From NCBI GenBank assembly GCA_016182905.1, contig JACPFR010000010.1:62001-126000 (forward strand): DNA of 64,000 nucleotides, given 5' to 3'. A program made the position numbers and the translations under genes. Within the stretch, counting starts at the first letter, position 1, and every line of letters starts with the position of its first letter. Shown here one piece after another: positions 36,212 to 43,875 of this stretch. The notes under the pieces are model-generated. The model saw only the letters and a program-made list of their open reading frames with translations, was not told where the DNA came from and searched no databases. The stretch comes from Elusimicrobiota bacterium. Lineage in GTDB: Bacteria > Elusimicrobiota > Elusimicrobia > UBA1565 > UBA9628.

Positions 36212-37091
36212 AGACCTGGGGCTCGGCCTTGAGCTTCTCGGCGAGGCCGGCGTTTTTCGCCATGTATTCCGAACGATCCTTGACGCCATAGACGAATTCG
36301 TCGAGATATTTCTTGAACGACGATTCCTCTCGGGCGATCTTGTCCCAGGCCACGTAGAAGTCGTTGTCGCGGTCGTAGTAGCCCTGCGCGTAGGATGGGT
36401 GCGCGCCCCAGGGCTCGACGACGACGGCGTCGACCTGCAGGCCGGGGATCAAGGTCCGGTTCGGGTCCTGGCGGATGACGGACTCGTCGACGAGCTCCTC
36501 GACGACGACGATCACGCGCTTGGAGGCGAACGCGGCCTCTTTCTGCACGCCCATCAGGCCCCAGACCTGGGAGTTGCCGCCCGCGTCCGCGCGCTGGGCA
36601 TGGACGATGGTGACGTCGGGGCGCAGCGCCGGGACCGTCGCGAGCTTCTCTCCGGTGTAGGGGCACTCGACCGACTTGATCAGCGGGTTGACCTTGGGGA
36701 TGTCGGTGCCCTCGTAGTTCTTCAGCGGCCAGAACGGGAGGTTCGCCGCCCCGGCCGAGAGGCGGGAGACCATGCCGAAGTGGGAGTACTCCTCGATCTC
36801 GAGCGTCGGGGGCTTGGACTCCACGGCGCGGCGGAAGGCGTGCAAGGACCCGACGCCGGGGTTTCCCGCCCAGGAGAAGATCAGCTTGCGGGCGACGCCG
36901 GCCTGGATCATCTGGTCGTAGATGAGATCCGGCGTCAGGCGGGCGAGGGTCAGGTCCTTCTTCTTCTGGCGGATGATCTCGTGGCCCGCGGCGAAGCAGA
37001 TCAGGTGGGTGAAGCCCTCGATGACGACCGTATCCCCATCGTGGACCAAGGACGCGACCGCGTCCTTCATGGACAGCACTTTGTTCTTCAC
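36186..37091 (-). CDS. CoA-transferase subunit A (glutaconate CoA-transferase-like)
   Basis: 301 residues. Blocks: LVHDGDTVVIEGFTHLICFAAGHEIIRQ, TPDLIYDQMIQAG with ARKLIFSWAGNPGVG, RPDVTIVHAQRADAGGN and KRVIVVVEELVDES, all typical of GctA-type alpha subunits. With the beta subunit at 34330 it would transfer CoA between dicarboxylic or oxo acids. The GTG start has TAGAAT 6 bases upstream (37098-37103) and no Shine-Dalgarno. Having AlkA and XRE genes between the subunits is unusual. Confidence 0.85.
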   Translation of the reverse strand: MKNKVLSMKDAVASLVHDGDTVVIEGFTHLICFAAGHEIIRQKKKDLTLARLTPDLIYDQMIQAGVARKLIFSWAGNPGVGSLHAFRRAVESKPPTLEIEEYSHFGMVSRLSAGAANLPFWPLKNYEGTDIPKVNPLIKSVECPYTGEKLATVPALRPDVTIVHAQRADAGGNSQVWGLMGVQKEAAFASKRVIVVVEELVDESVIRQDPNRTLIPGLQVDAVVVEPWGAHPSYAQGYYDRDNDFYVAWDKIAREESSFKKYLDEFVYGVKDRSEYMAKNAGLAEKLKAEPQVCAGVDYGY

Positions 37092-37097
37092 GTCGCT

Positions 37098-37103
37098 ATT
37101 CTA
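37098..37103 (-). promoter_or_regulatory. -10 box of the CoA-transferase alpha gene, leaderless type
   Basis: Minus-strand TAGAAT ends 6 bases before the GTG start at 37091, with no Shine-Dalgarno. Confidence 0.4.
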
Positions 37104-37159
37104 CGAAAAATCACGGGCATGGACGCCCGCGGCTGAAACTTTTCGGGAGGCTCGATCGT

Positions 37160-38237
37160 ATGATAGGAATGGAGAACAAGGGAAGCCTCGCCGTTGTTTT
37201 ATCTCAAGATAATCCCGGTCTGCCGACGGCGGCGGAGATCGGAGCGCTCACCGACGCCGAACTGGTCTCGGCATTGGACGCCGCCGCCGCCGGAGAGCGG
37301 GAGAAGCTTTGCCACTTGCTGAAGTACCTGGCCGAGGTGGAGAGCCGCGGCGTCCATCTCGACATGGGCTACCGCACCGCGTTCGATTTCTGCGTGCTGC
37401 GGCTGAAGCTCTCCGAGGGCTCCGCGATGCGCCGCATCTACTCCGCCCGCGCCGCGGCGAAGGTGCCGGAACTCTACGATAAGCTGCGCAGCGGCGAGTT
37501 GAGCCTGTCGTCGGTGTCGCGCCTGGCGCCGCATTTGACGACGGAGAACGCTCGGGACCTGATCGCCCGCGCCTCGGGGCGCGCGGTTGAGGGAGGTCGA
37601 GACCATCGTCGCCGAGCTCGCTTACAAGGAGGCTCGGCTAATCCCTGAGCCGGCGCCGGAGATCTCTCAAGCCGAGCTTGGGTTCGCCGCCATCGTCGGA
37701 GCGACGACGGGCTGCGCCGAGGCTCCTAGCTGCTCCGCTGAGGAAGGGGCTGCGGGAAAGCAAGGGGCGGTGGAACCTGCGGCCCAGGGCTCGCCGGAGG
37801 GGCATCCGTCGCCGCCGCCGAGACCGGCGATGCCCCCGCGCGAGGCGGCGATCCTGAAGCGAGATGCGATCCACGTAGAAGCCCCCGGGGTGATCCGATA
37901 CGTTTTCCGGTCGCGTCCGGCCCTTCTCGAGAAGGAAGATCCTTTTCGCCGCAAGGCGCGCGCGACGCGGCGCTCGAAGAACCGGGTGCGCCGCGTGGCC
38001 CGCGCGGTTCGCGACGCGGTGTGGCGCCGCGACGGAGGGCGCTGTGCGTTCGTCTCGCCGGACGGGGTCCGCTGCGCCGCCCTCACGAAGCTCGAGTACG
38101 ATCACATCGTGCCTTGGTCGCTCGGCGGCGCGTCGGACGACCCGGCGAACATCCGGCTGCTTTGCCGCCCGCACAACCTTCAGCGGGCGCGGGCGATGTT
38201 CGGAGGCCGCGTTCCGCGGCCGCCGTGTTTATCTTGA
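37160..38237 (+). pseudogene. HNH endonuclease-domain protein, frameshifted
   Basis: Two overlapping frames together make one family protein. Frame 1 (37160 to about 37585) has the helical N-terminal domain (GVHLDMGYRTAFDFCVLRLKLSEG, LSLSSVSRLAPHLTTENARDLI). The sequence then continues naturally as REVETIVAEL in the frame that ends at 38237. That frame carries the HNH domain WRRDGGRCAF, LEYDHIVPWSLGG and NIRLLCRPHN. The shift lies near 37585-37595. It is either an inactivating indel or a programmed shift. GGGAGG precedes the ATG at 37160. A 15-base inverted repeat sits at both ends of the gene (37198-37212 and 38226-38240). Confidence 0.75.
37198..37212 (+). repeat. Left copy of inverted repeat at HNH gene
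   Basis: TTTATCTCAAGATAA, in the first codons of the HNH gene. The reverse complement of its core appears at 38226-38240. Each copy is itself nearly palindromic (TTATCT..AGATAA). Confidence 0.6.
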
Positions 38238-38240
38238 GAT
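38226..38240 (-). repeat. Right copy of inverted repeat at HNH gene
   Basis: TTTATCTTGAGATAA on the plus strand, overlapping the HNH stop codon. Its core TTATCTTGAGATAA is the exact reverse complement of the left core. It is AT-rich against a GC-rich background. Confidence 0.6.
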
Positions 38241-38251
38241 AAACGTACGCC

Positions 38252-39580
38252 TCAGGCCGTCAGCTCCGTGAGGCACGCGTCGAAGATCTCGAGGCCCTTG
38301 TCGACGTCATATGAAGTAAGAACGAGCGGCGGAGCAACTCGTATGGTGGACTTGCCGCAGCCGAGCAGGAGCAGGCCTTTGGTGAAAGCCAACTGCTCGA
38401 GGTCGCCCATGAGCTCGCCGGCGGGCTCCTTGGTCTCCCGGTCCTCGACGAGCTCGACGCCGACGAAGAGGCCGAGGCCGCGGACGTCGCCGATGCAGTC
38501 GTGCTTGGCCTGGAGCTTCTTCATGCCCGCTATGAGCCGCTCTCCCATCTTCGTCGCGTTGTCCGCGAGCTCGCCCTTGATGAGCGAGATGGTGGCGAGC
38601 GCCGCGGCGCAGGCGACGGGGTTGCCGCCGTACGTCGAGCCGTGCGAGCCGCGCGGCCAGGTCATCACGGCTTCCTTGGCGACGATCGCGCCGATCGGCA
38701 TGCCGGAGCCGATGCCCTTGGCGGTGACGAATACGTCGGGTGCTAAGCCGTAGTGCTCGGCGGCCCACATCTTGCCGGTGCGTCCCGCGCCGCACTGCAC
38801 CTCGTCGAAAATGAGGAGGATGCCGTTGTCGGTGCAGAACTTGCGCCAGAACTGGAGGAACTCCTTCGAGGGCATCACGTAGCCGCCCTCGCCCTGCAGC
38901 GGCTCCATGATCACCGCGGCGACGTCGGACGGGTCGAGCTTGGTCGCGAAGAGGTCCTTCGCGGCGCTGATGCACTCCTCGACCGTGTTGCGGTACGGGT
39001 TGTGGAACGGGAGGTGGTAGGCGGTCTCCGGCAGCAGGGGCCCGAAGCCCTTGCGGTACTTGACCTTCGAGGTCGTCAGCGACATCGCCGCGTACGAGCG
39101 CCCGTGGAAGGAGCTGTGGAACGAGACGATCGCCGCGCGCTTGGTGTGCTGGCGCGCGAGCTTGACCGCGCCTTCGATGGCCTCGGTGCCGGAGTTCGAC
39201 AGGAAGGTCCGCCACTTGCCGCCGCCGGGGGCGGACTTGGCCAGCGCCTCGCACAGGTCGCTGAAGCCCTGGTAATAGAAGTCGGTCCCGCAGATGTGGA
39301 GGAACTTCCCGGCCGCGTCCTGCACGGCTTTGGTCACCACCGGGTGCTGGTAGCCCGTCGACGAGACGGCGATGCCCGCCATCCAGTCGATGTAGCGGTT
39401 GCCGTCGACGTCCTCGACCATCGCGCCCTTGCCGCCGGCGATCGCCAGCGGGTACTCCTTTATATACGAGGGCGAGGAGAACTCCTTGTCCTTGGCGATG
39501 ACGAGCTTCGCCTTCGGCCCGGGAGGGGCGACGAGGATGCGGGGATAATCGGGCTTCACCGGCGCGAGTTTCGTGGCCAT
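38252..39580 (-). CDS. Class III aminotransferase (4-aminobutyrate aminotransferase-like)
   Basis: 442 residues. PLP class III blocks: DVDGNRYIDWMAGIAVSSTGYQHP, FLSNSGTEAIEGAVKLAR, SFHSSFHGRSYAAMSLT, LIFDEVQCGAGRTGK and the PLP-Lys loop TAKGIGSGMPIGA, then GSHGSTYGGNPVACAAAL. The sequence style is closest to GABA and omega-amino acid transaminases, with 2-oxoglutarate as acceptor. It lies 4 bases after the aldehyde dehydrogenase gene, so amine to aldehyde to acid oxidation is a sensible pairing. The exact substrate is open. Confidence 0.83.
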   Translation of the reverse strand: MATKLAPVKPDYPRILVAPPGPKAKLVIAKDKEFSSPSYIKEYPLAIAGGKGAMVEDVDGNRYIDWMAGIAVSSTGYQHPVVTKAVQDAAGKFLHICGTDFYYQGFSDLCEALAKSAPGGGKWRTFLSNSGTEAIEGAVKLARQHTKRAAIVSFHSSFHGRSYAAMSLTTSKVKYRKGFGPLLPETAYHLPFHNPYRNTVEECISAAKDLFATKLDPSDVAAVIMEPLQGEGGYVMPSKEFLQFWRKFCTDNGILLIFDEVQCGAGRTGKMWAAEHYGLAPDVFVTAKGIGSGMPIGAIVAKEAVMTWPRGSHGSTYGGNPVACAAALATISLIKGELADNATKMGERLIAGMKKLQAKHDCIGDVRGLGLFVGVELVEDRETKEPAGELMGDLEQLAFTKGLLLLGCGKSTIRVAPPLVLTSYDVDKGLEIFDACLTELTA

Positions 39581-39584
39581 AGTC

Positions 39585-41159
39585 TTACTCCATGATGGTG
39601 CGGCTCTGCTCGCGCATGAACTGCGTGACGTAGTACGGTCCGCAGCCGCCCTTGCCGGTCGACCCGGAGCCCTTCCAGCCGCAGAAGGACTGCACGCCGG
39701 GCCACGCCCCGGTGGTCGCGCCCGTGCGGCGGTTGGCGTAGCAGACGCCGGATTCGATCTCGTCGAAGAACTTCTGGATCTCCTCCTTCTTGCCCGTGAA
39801 GATGCCCGCGGTCAGGCCGTACTCGGCCCGGTTGCCCTCGGCGATGGCCTGGTCGATGTCCTTGACCTTGCCCACGGCGAGGATCGGGACGAACAGCTCG
39901 CGCATGAAGATCTCGTGGTCGAGCGGGAGCTCGACGATGGTCGGGGCGACGAACTGGCCCTTGTCGAAGACGCCGCCCTTCAGGCGCTCGCCGCCGGCGA
40001 GGATCCGGCCGCCCTTCTTGGCGGAGACGATCGCGTCCTCGAACGTCTTGACCGCGCGGGAGTTCACCACGGGCCCGAAGAAGACATCCTTCTCGGTCGG
40101 GTCGCCGCACTTGAGGGCCTGCGTCTTCTCGACGAGCTTCGCGACGAACGCGTCGTAGACCTTCTCGTGAGCGTACACGCGCGAGCAGGCCGAGCACTTC
40201 TGGCCCTGCAGGCCGAAGGCGGACTTCATCACGCCTTCCGCGGCCATGTCGAGGTCCGCGGTCTCGGAGACGTAGGTCGGGTTCTTGCCTCCGAGCTCCA
40301 TCAGGGCCGGCTTCGGGTAGAGGGTGGAGAACTCCTTGACCATCTTCATGCCTACTTCCTTGGAGCCGGTGAAGACGATGCCGTCCACGCACGGGTGCTT
40401 CCAGAAGGTGTCGCCGATGACGGAGCCCTTGCCGGTGATGAAGTGGAAGGCTCCGACGGGGACGCCCGCGTCGCGGTAGACTTCGTAGAGCATCAGGCCG
40501 GTCCAAGGCGTGTCCTGCGCGGGCTTGTACACCACCGTGTTGCCGGCGAGCAAGGCCGCGGCGGACATGCCCGTCGACAGCGCCATCGGGAAGTTGAAGG
40601 GCGCGATGCAGACGAACACGCCGAACGGGCGCAGGACCGAGCGCGTGTTCTCGTTGGGGGAGAGCTTGCCCAGCGGCACGACGTAGCCGTTGTTGTCCTC
40701 GATGTTCTTGGCGTAGTACTCGATGAGGTCGGCCGACTCCTCGGCGTCGCCCATGGCCTCCATGCGGCTCTTGCCGACCTCGAGGCTCATCACCGCGCCG
40801 ATCTCATACTTGCGCTCGCGGATGAGCGCGGCGGCCCGGCGCATGATCTCCACGCGCTTCTGCCAGCCGAGCGCTCCCCACGCCTTCTGCGCCTTCTTCG
40901 CCGAGCGGCAGGCCTGGTCCACGTGCTCCGGCGTCGCGGCGGCGAACTGGTTGAGCAGGGAGCCGTCGATGGGCGAGTAGTCGGGGAGGGGCTCCGAGTC
41001 GGAGCCGACGGCCTTGTAGTCGATCCAGAGGGGGTGCTGCTTGCCGGCCTTGGAGCGGACGAGCTTGAGCGCCGCGTCGAAATCCTTGTGGAACTGCGTC
41101 AGGTCCGCGTTGGCGGACGAGTAGGTGATCTTGAACGGCGCGGCGCTAGCGGTGGACAT
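39585..41159 (-). CDS. Aldehyde dehydrogenase, 1-pyrroline-5-carboxylate dehydrogenase-like
   Basis: 524 residues. ALDH motifs: PFNFPMALSTGMSAAALLAGN, FTGSKEVG, catalytic Glu in LMELGGKNP, and catalytic Cys in GLQGQKCSACSR, the form found in RocA-type P5C dehydrogenases rather than generic ALDHs. The C-terminus ANRRTGATTGAWPGVQSFCGWKGSGSTGK also fits RocA. It would oxidise glutamate semialdehyde or a similar semialdehyde. Its end is 4 bases from one aminotransferase and its start overlaps the other by 14 bases, giving a three-gene catabolic unit. Confidence 0.83.
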   Translation of the reverse strand: MSTASAAPFKITYSSANADLTQFHKDFDAALKLVRSKAGKQHPLWIDYKAVGSDSEPLPDYSPIDGSLLNQFAAATPEHVDQACRSAKKAQKAWGALGWQKRVEIMRRAAALIRERKYEIGAVMSLEVGKSRMEAMGDAEESADLIEYYAKNIEDNNGYVVPLGKLSPNENTRSVLRPFGVFVCIAPFNFPMALSTGMSAAALLAGNTVVYKPAQDTPWTGLMLYEVYRDAGVPVGAFHFITGKGSVIGDTFWKHPCVDGIVFTGSKEVGMKMVKEFSTLYPKPALMELGGKNPTYVSETADLDMAAEGVMKSAFGLQGQKCSACSRVYAHEKVYDAFVAKLVEKTQALKCGDPTEKDVFFGPVVNSRAVKTFEDAIVSAKKGGRILAGGERLKGGVFDKGQFVAPTIVELPLDHEIFMRELFVPILAVGKVKDIDQAIAEGNRAEYGLTAGIFTGKKEEIQKFFDEIESGVCYANRRTGATTGAWPGVQSFCGWKGSGSTGKGGCGPYYVTQFMREQSRTIME

Positions 41160-42486
41160 TGAGCTTCTCCTGTGTGCGGTCGAGCGCGGTCTTGAAGCGG
41201 GCGACGATCTCGTCGAGCTCCGCTTCGGTCACGATGAAAGAGGGGGCGAGCATGACGAGGTCGCCGTTCTCGCCGTCGGCATGGCCGGTGTTGGGCCAGA
41301 CGATGAGGCCGGCGTCCTGGGCGGCGGCGACGAAGGCCTCCGCGAACTTGAGCGAGCGGGGGAACGGCGCCTTCGTCTTCTTGTCGGCGACGAACTCGAT
41401 GCCGGCGAGCAGGCCGAGGCCGCGGGTGTCGCCGACGGCCGGGAGCTCGCGCAGGGCGGCGATCTTGTCCTGGAGCACGGCGCCCATCTTCGCGCAGCGC
41501 TCGACGAGCTTGTGCTTCTTGATGTGGCGCACGGCGGCGAGGCCGGCGGCGCAGATGGCGGGGGAGTGGGAGAAGGTCTGGGCGTGCTTGAAGGCGCCGG
41601 AGCCCTTGGCGATCGGATCGATGACCTTGCGCGAAGCCAAAACGGCGGACAACGGAACATAACCGCCGGAGAGCCCCTTGCCCATGGTCATGATGTCGGG
41701 AAGAACGCCGAAGTGCTCGATGGCGGCCCATTTGCCGGTGCGGCCCGCGCCGGACAGGACCTCGTCCGCGACGAACAAAACGTCATGCTTGTCGCAGATC
41801 TCCCGGACCCGCTTGAAGTAGTCCTTCGGCGGCACCGAGCCGCCCGTGGAGGAGCCGCCGACCGGCTCGGCGATGAAGGCGGCGACGGTGCCGGCGCCCT
41901 CTTTGAGGATGGCCGCCTCGAGGGCCTCGGCCGTCATCGCGGGCGAGCCGGGCTCGCAGCGGTAGGGATACGGCGCGGGGATCATGGTCACCGGCACGAG
42001 CCACGGCGCGTACATCTTCTTGTACGCGCCGCGCGCGGACGCGGAGAGCGCGAGCAAGGTGTTGCCGTGGTAGCCGGGGCTGCGCGCGATGATCTTGTGC
42101 TTGTCCGGCTTGCCGGACTCGACCCAGTGCTGGCGGGCGAGCTTCAAGGCGGCCTCGACGGCCTCGGAGCCGGAGGAGAGGAAGTAGGCGAAATCGAGCC
42201 CTTTCGGGCTGAGCGAGCGCAGCTCGGCGGCGAGGAGCTCGGCGGGCTCGTTGGTGAAGGCCGTGCCGTTGACGTAGGCGACCTTGCGGATCTGCTCGGC
42301 GACCGCGTCGGCGACCTCGGAGACGCCATGGCCCAGATTGGCGACGTAGGCGCCGCCGCAGGCGTCCAGGTAGCGCTTTCCCGCGTCGTCGACCAGCCAG
42401 CACCCCTCGCCGCGCACGATCAGGGGGAACTCCCGGTCGAGAGCTCGGTAGAAGACGCCGGTGTCGGGGTAGCGCCGGGGCGGCAT
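41146..42486 (-). CDS. Class III aminotransferase (omega-amino acid / BioA-like group)
   Basis: 446 residues. Blocks: WLVDDAGKRYLDACGGAYVANLGHG, FLSSGSEAVEAALKLARQ, RSPGYHGNTLLALS, FVADEVLSGAGRTGK and PLP-Lys loop TMGKGLSGGYVPLSAVL. It belongs to the omega-transaminase group and is not close to the other class III enzyme downstream. First gene of the unit with the ALDH. Its start lies 7 bases from a -10 box shared with the divergent gene at 42510. Confidence 0.83.
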   Translation of the reverse strand: MPPRRYPDTGVFYRALDREFPLIVRGEGCWLVDDAGKRYLDACGGAYVANLGHGVSEVADAVAEQIRKVAYVNGTAFTNEPAELLAAELRSLSPKGLDFAYFLSSGSEAVEAALKLARQHWVESGKPDKHKIIARSPGYHGNTLLALSASARGAYKKMYAPWLVPVTMIPAPYPYRCEPGSPAMTAEALEAAILKEGAGTVAAFIAEPVGGSSTGGSVPPKDYFKRVREICDKHDVLFVADEVLSGAGRTGKWAAIEHFGVLPDIMTMGKGLSGGYVPLSAVLASRKVIDPIAKGSGAFKHAQTFSHSPAICAAGLAAVRHIKKHKLVERCAKMGAVLQDKIAALRELPAVGDTRGLGLLAGIEFVADKKTKAPFPRSLKFAEAFVAAAQDAGLIVWPNTGHADGENGDLVMLAPSFIVTEAELDEIVARFKTALDRTQEKLNVHR

Positions 42487-42493
42487 GAATTTT

Positions 42494-42503
42494 ATTGTAA
42501 CAT
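42494..42503. promoter_or_regulatory. Overlapping divergent -10 boxes
   Basis: In a 23-base gap, ATTGTAACAT carries TAACAT for the plus strand (42498-42503, 6 bases before ATG 42510) and TACAAT for the minus strand (42494-42499, 7 bases before ATG 42486). Both mRNAs would be leaderless and cannot be initiated from the same duplex at once. Confidence 0.5.
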
Positions 42504-42509
42504 AAGCCC

Positions 42510-43067
42510 ATGAGCCTGAGGCTGCTCGCCGCGGACGGGACCTTGGCGGCGTGGGCGCCCGCCTCGCCCCCGACAGTCGTCCTCCACGTGGAGGGGGCGG
42601 GCGCGCGGGCTCGCGCCGTGAGCGCCGCCGCCCGGGGCGCCTTGACCTTCCTCGGCTACGAACCGGCGCAAGGCGGGGGGAAGCCCGACCTGACCGTTCT
42701 CCTCGGCCCCTCGACGGGCGGGGACTTCGCCTACTCCGAGGAGCTTCATTACCTGTGCTTGAAGACCCACCCGCGCAAGCCCCTGAGCGTCACCCGCGAG
42801 GGGCTGGCGGCGGCCCGGGGGGAACTGCTCGCGCTCAAGTCCTCGGCCCGGGCTTTGTCCGGCGTGACGCTGGAGCCCAGTTCGCGGGGCGTCACCGGCT
42901 ATCTGCACCGCTTCCGCGAGGCCCTGAGCCGGGACCTCGACTTCCCAGAGGCGCTGTCCTGCGTCTGGGACGGCCTGCGTCCGGGGGCGCTGTCCCCGGG
43001 CTCCAAAGCCGCGTTATTGAGAGCCGCCTTGCCCGCCTTGGGCATCGACGCCCCGTTCCCGGGATAG
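42510..43067 (+). CDS. Hypothetical protein resembling the C-terminal part of cysteinyl-tRNA synthetase
   Basis: 185 residues. The second half reads like the helical DALR-type region of CysRS: ELHYLCLKTHPRKPLSVTREGLAAAR recalls the HYRSPLNFT...GLEAA stretch, and LSRDLDFPEALSCVW recalls DDLNTPEALAVLW. The catalytic HIGH/KMSKS core is absent. The first 60 residues are not recognisable. It may be a degenerate paralogue or a tRNA-binding stand-alone domain. The likeness is my own reading and is weak. Confidence 0.4.
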   Translation: MSLRLLAADGTLAAWAPASPPTVVLHVEGAGARARAVSAAARGALTFLGYEPAQGGGKPDLTVLLGPSTGGDFAYSEELHYLCLKTHPRKPLSVTREGLAAARGELLALKSSARALSGVTLEPSSRGVTGYLHRFREALSRDLDFPEALSCVWDGLRPGALSPGSKAALLRAALPALGIDAPFPG

Positions 43068-43070
43068 GCC

Positions 43071-43099
43071 TTGACTCAGGCCCTCTCCGGGGCTACACT
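43071..43099 (+). promoter_or_regulatory. Strong sigma70-type promoter of the tail-fibre-like gene
   Basis: TTGACT (43071-43076) and TACACT (43094-43099) with a 17-base spacer, 18 bases before the ATG at 43118. It closely resembles the promoter at 51203-51231 (TTGACA, same spacer, same TACACT within GCTACACTT). Confidence 0.65.
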
Positions 43100-43117
43100 T
43101 CGACTGTCGGGGGTATT

Positions 43118-43822
43118 ATGACCGAAATCAGGGTTAAGTTCGATTTGACCTTCAGCCGGCGCGTGATCGTCGCCATGGGCGCCTTCGCGATGATGCTCTG
43201 CGCGGTCCCGGAGTTGGACTCGGAGAGCGTCACCTTGTCCACCTACTACCCGGCGCCTTCCGGCGTGTACACGAAAATGATCACGACGGGGGACACGACC
43301 TTGGCCCGCGACGGCGGCATGGTCGGCATCGGAACGACCGCCCCCAACGAGAAGCTCACCGTCATCGGCCGCGGCGTCTTCACGGATAAGGTCTACGCCG
43401 CGGGATATTACGGCACCGGCGCCGGCGGCGTGAACAGCTACTCGATGGAGGTCGGCGGCCCCGGCCCGACCTCGGTCAACGGCAACGCGACGCTCTTCCT
43501 GCACCATCACGGGGTCATCGCGCATCAGCTGCGCTACACGAACGGCGACCTCAACCTGGAGTCCGCGGGCAACGGGTACGGAACCAACGTCTCGCCTAAT
43601 TTTTTCGCGGGGGGGAACCTCGTCACCCGCGCCGGCCAGGCGGGTTACGGCAGCTGCACGATGACGACCTACGGCCTGGGCGTCCAGAACTGCCCGGCCG
43701 GCCGGTACGCCACGTTCACCAGCGGCGTGGTGACCAAGTGGCAGACGTCCGCCGGCACCACCGACCCCGGGGGAACGATGCTTTGCTGCGCCTGCCCGAC
43801 GAGCGGCTGCCCCAGCCTCTAG
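43118..43822 (+). CDS. Exported tail-fibre-like protein with Cys-rich C-terminus
   Basis: 234 residues. N-terminal hydrophobic segment (about 15-31, VIVAMGAFAMMLCAV), then SVTLSTYYPAPSGVYTKM and GMVGIGTTAPNEKLTV, the opening I associate with Elusimicrobiota tail-fibre/pilin-associated proteins. The middle is Gly/Asn-rich beta-type sequence. The C-terminus has several Cys (YGSCTMTTYG, NCPAGRYA, MLCCACPTSGCPSL). It is probably a surface protein. It stands just upstream of the Hxs-like cluster and shares a promoter type with it, so co-regulation is possible. Confidence 0.6.
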   Translation: MTEIRVKFDLTFSRRVIVAMGAFAMMLCAVPELDSESVTLSTYYPAPSGVYTKMITTGDTTLARDGGMVGIGTTAPNEKLTVIGRGVFTDKVYAAGYYGTGAGGVNSYSMEVGGPGPTSVNGNATLFLHHHGVIAHQLRYTNGDLNLESAGNGYGTNVSPNFFAGGNLVTRAGQAGYGSCTMTTYGLGVQNCPAGRYATFTSGVVTKWQTSAGTTDPGGTMLCCACPTSGCPSL

Positions 43823-43856
43823 CCGTCGCGGGACATCCGGGCCGTTAAATAGAATG

Positions 43857-43865
43857 TGGTATAGT
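43857..43865 (+). promoter_or_regulatory. Extended -10 promoter of the Hxs-like cluster
   Basis: TGG-TATAGT (extended -10) ends 10 bases before the ATG at 43876, within a local AT-rich patch. No Shine-Dalgarno lies between them, so the first transcript is probably leaderless or has a leader of a few bases. No clear -35. Confidence 0.5.
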
Positions 43866-43875
43866 TTTCCCCCCA

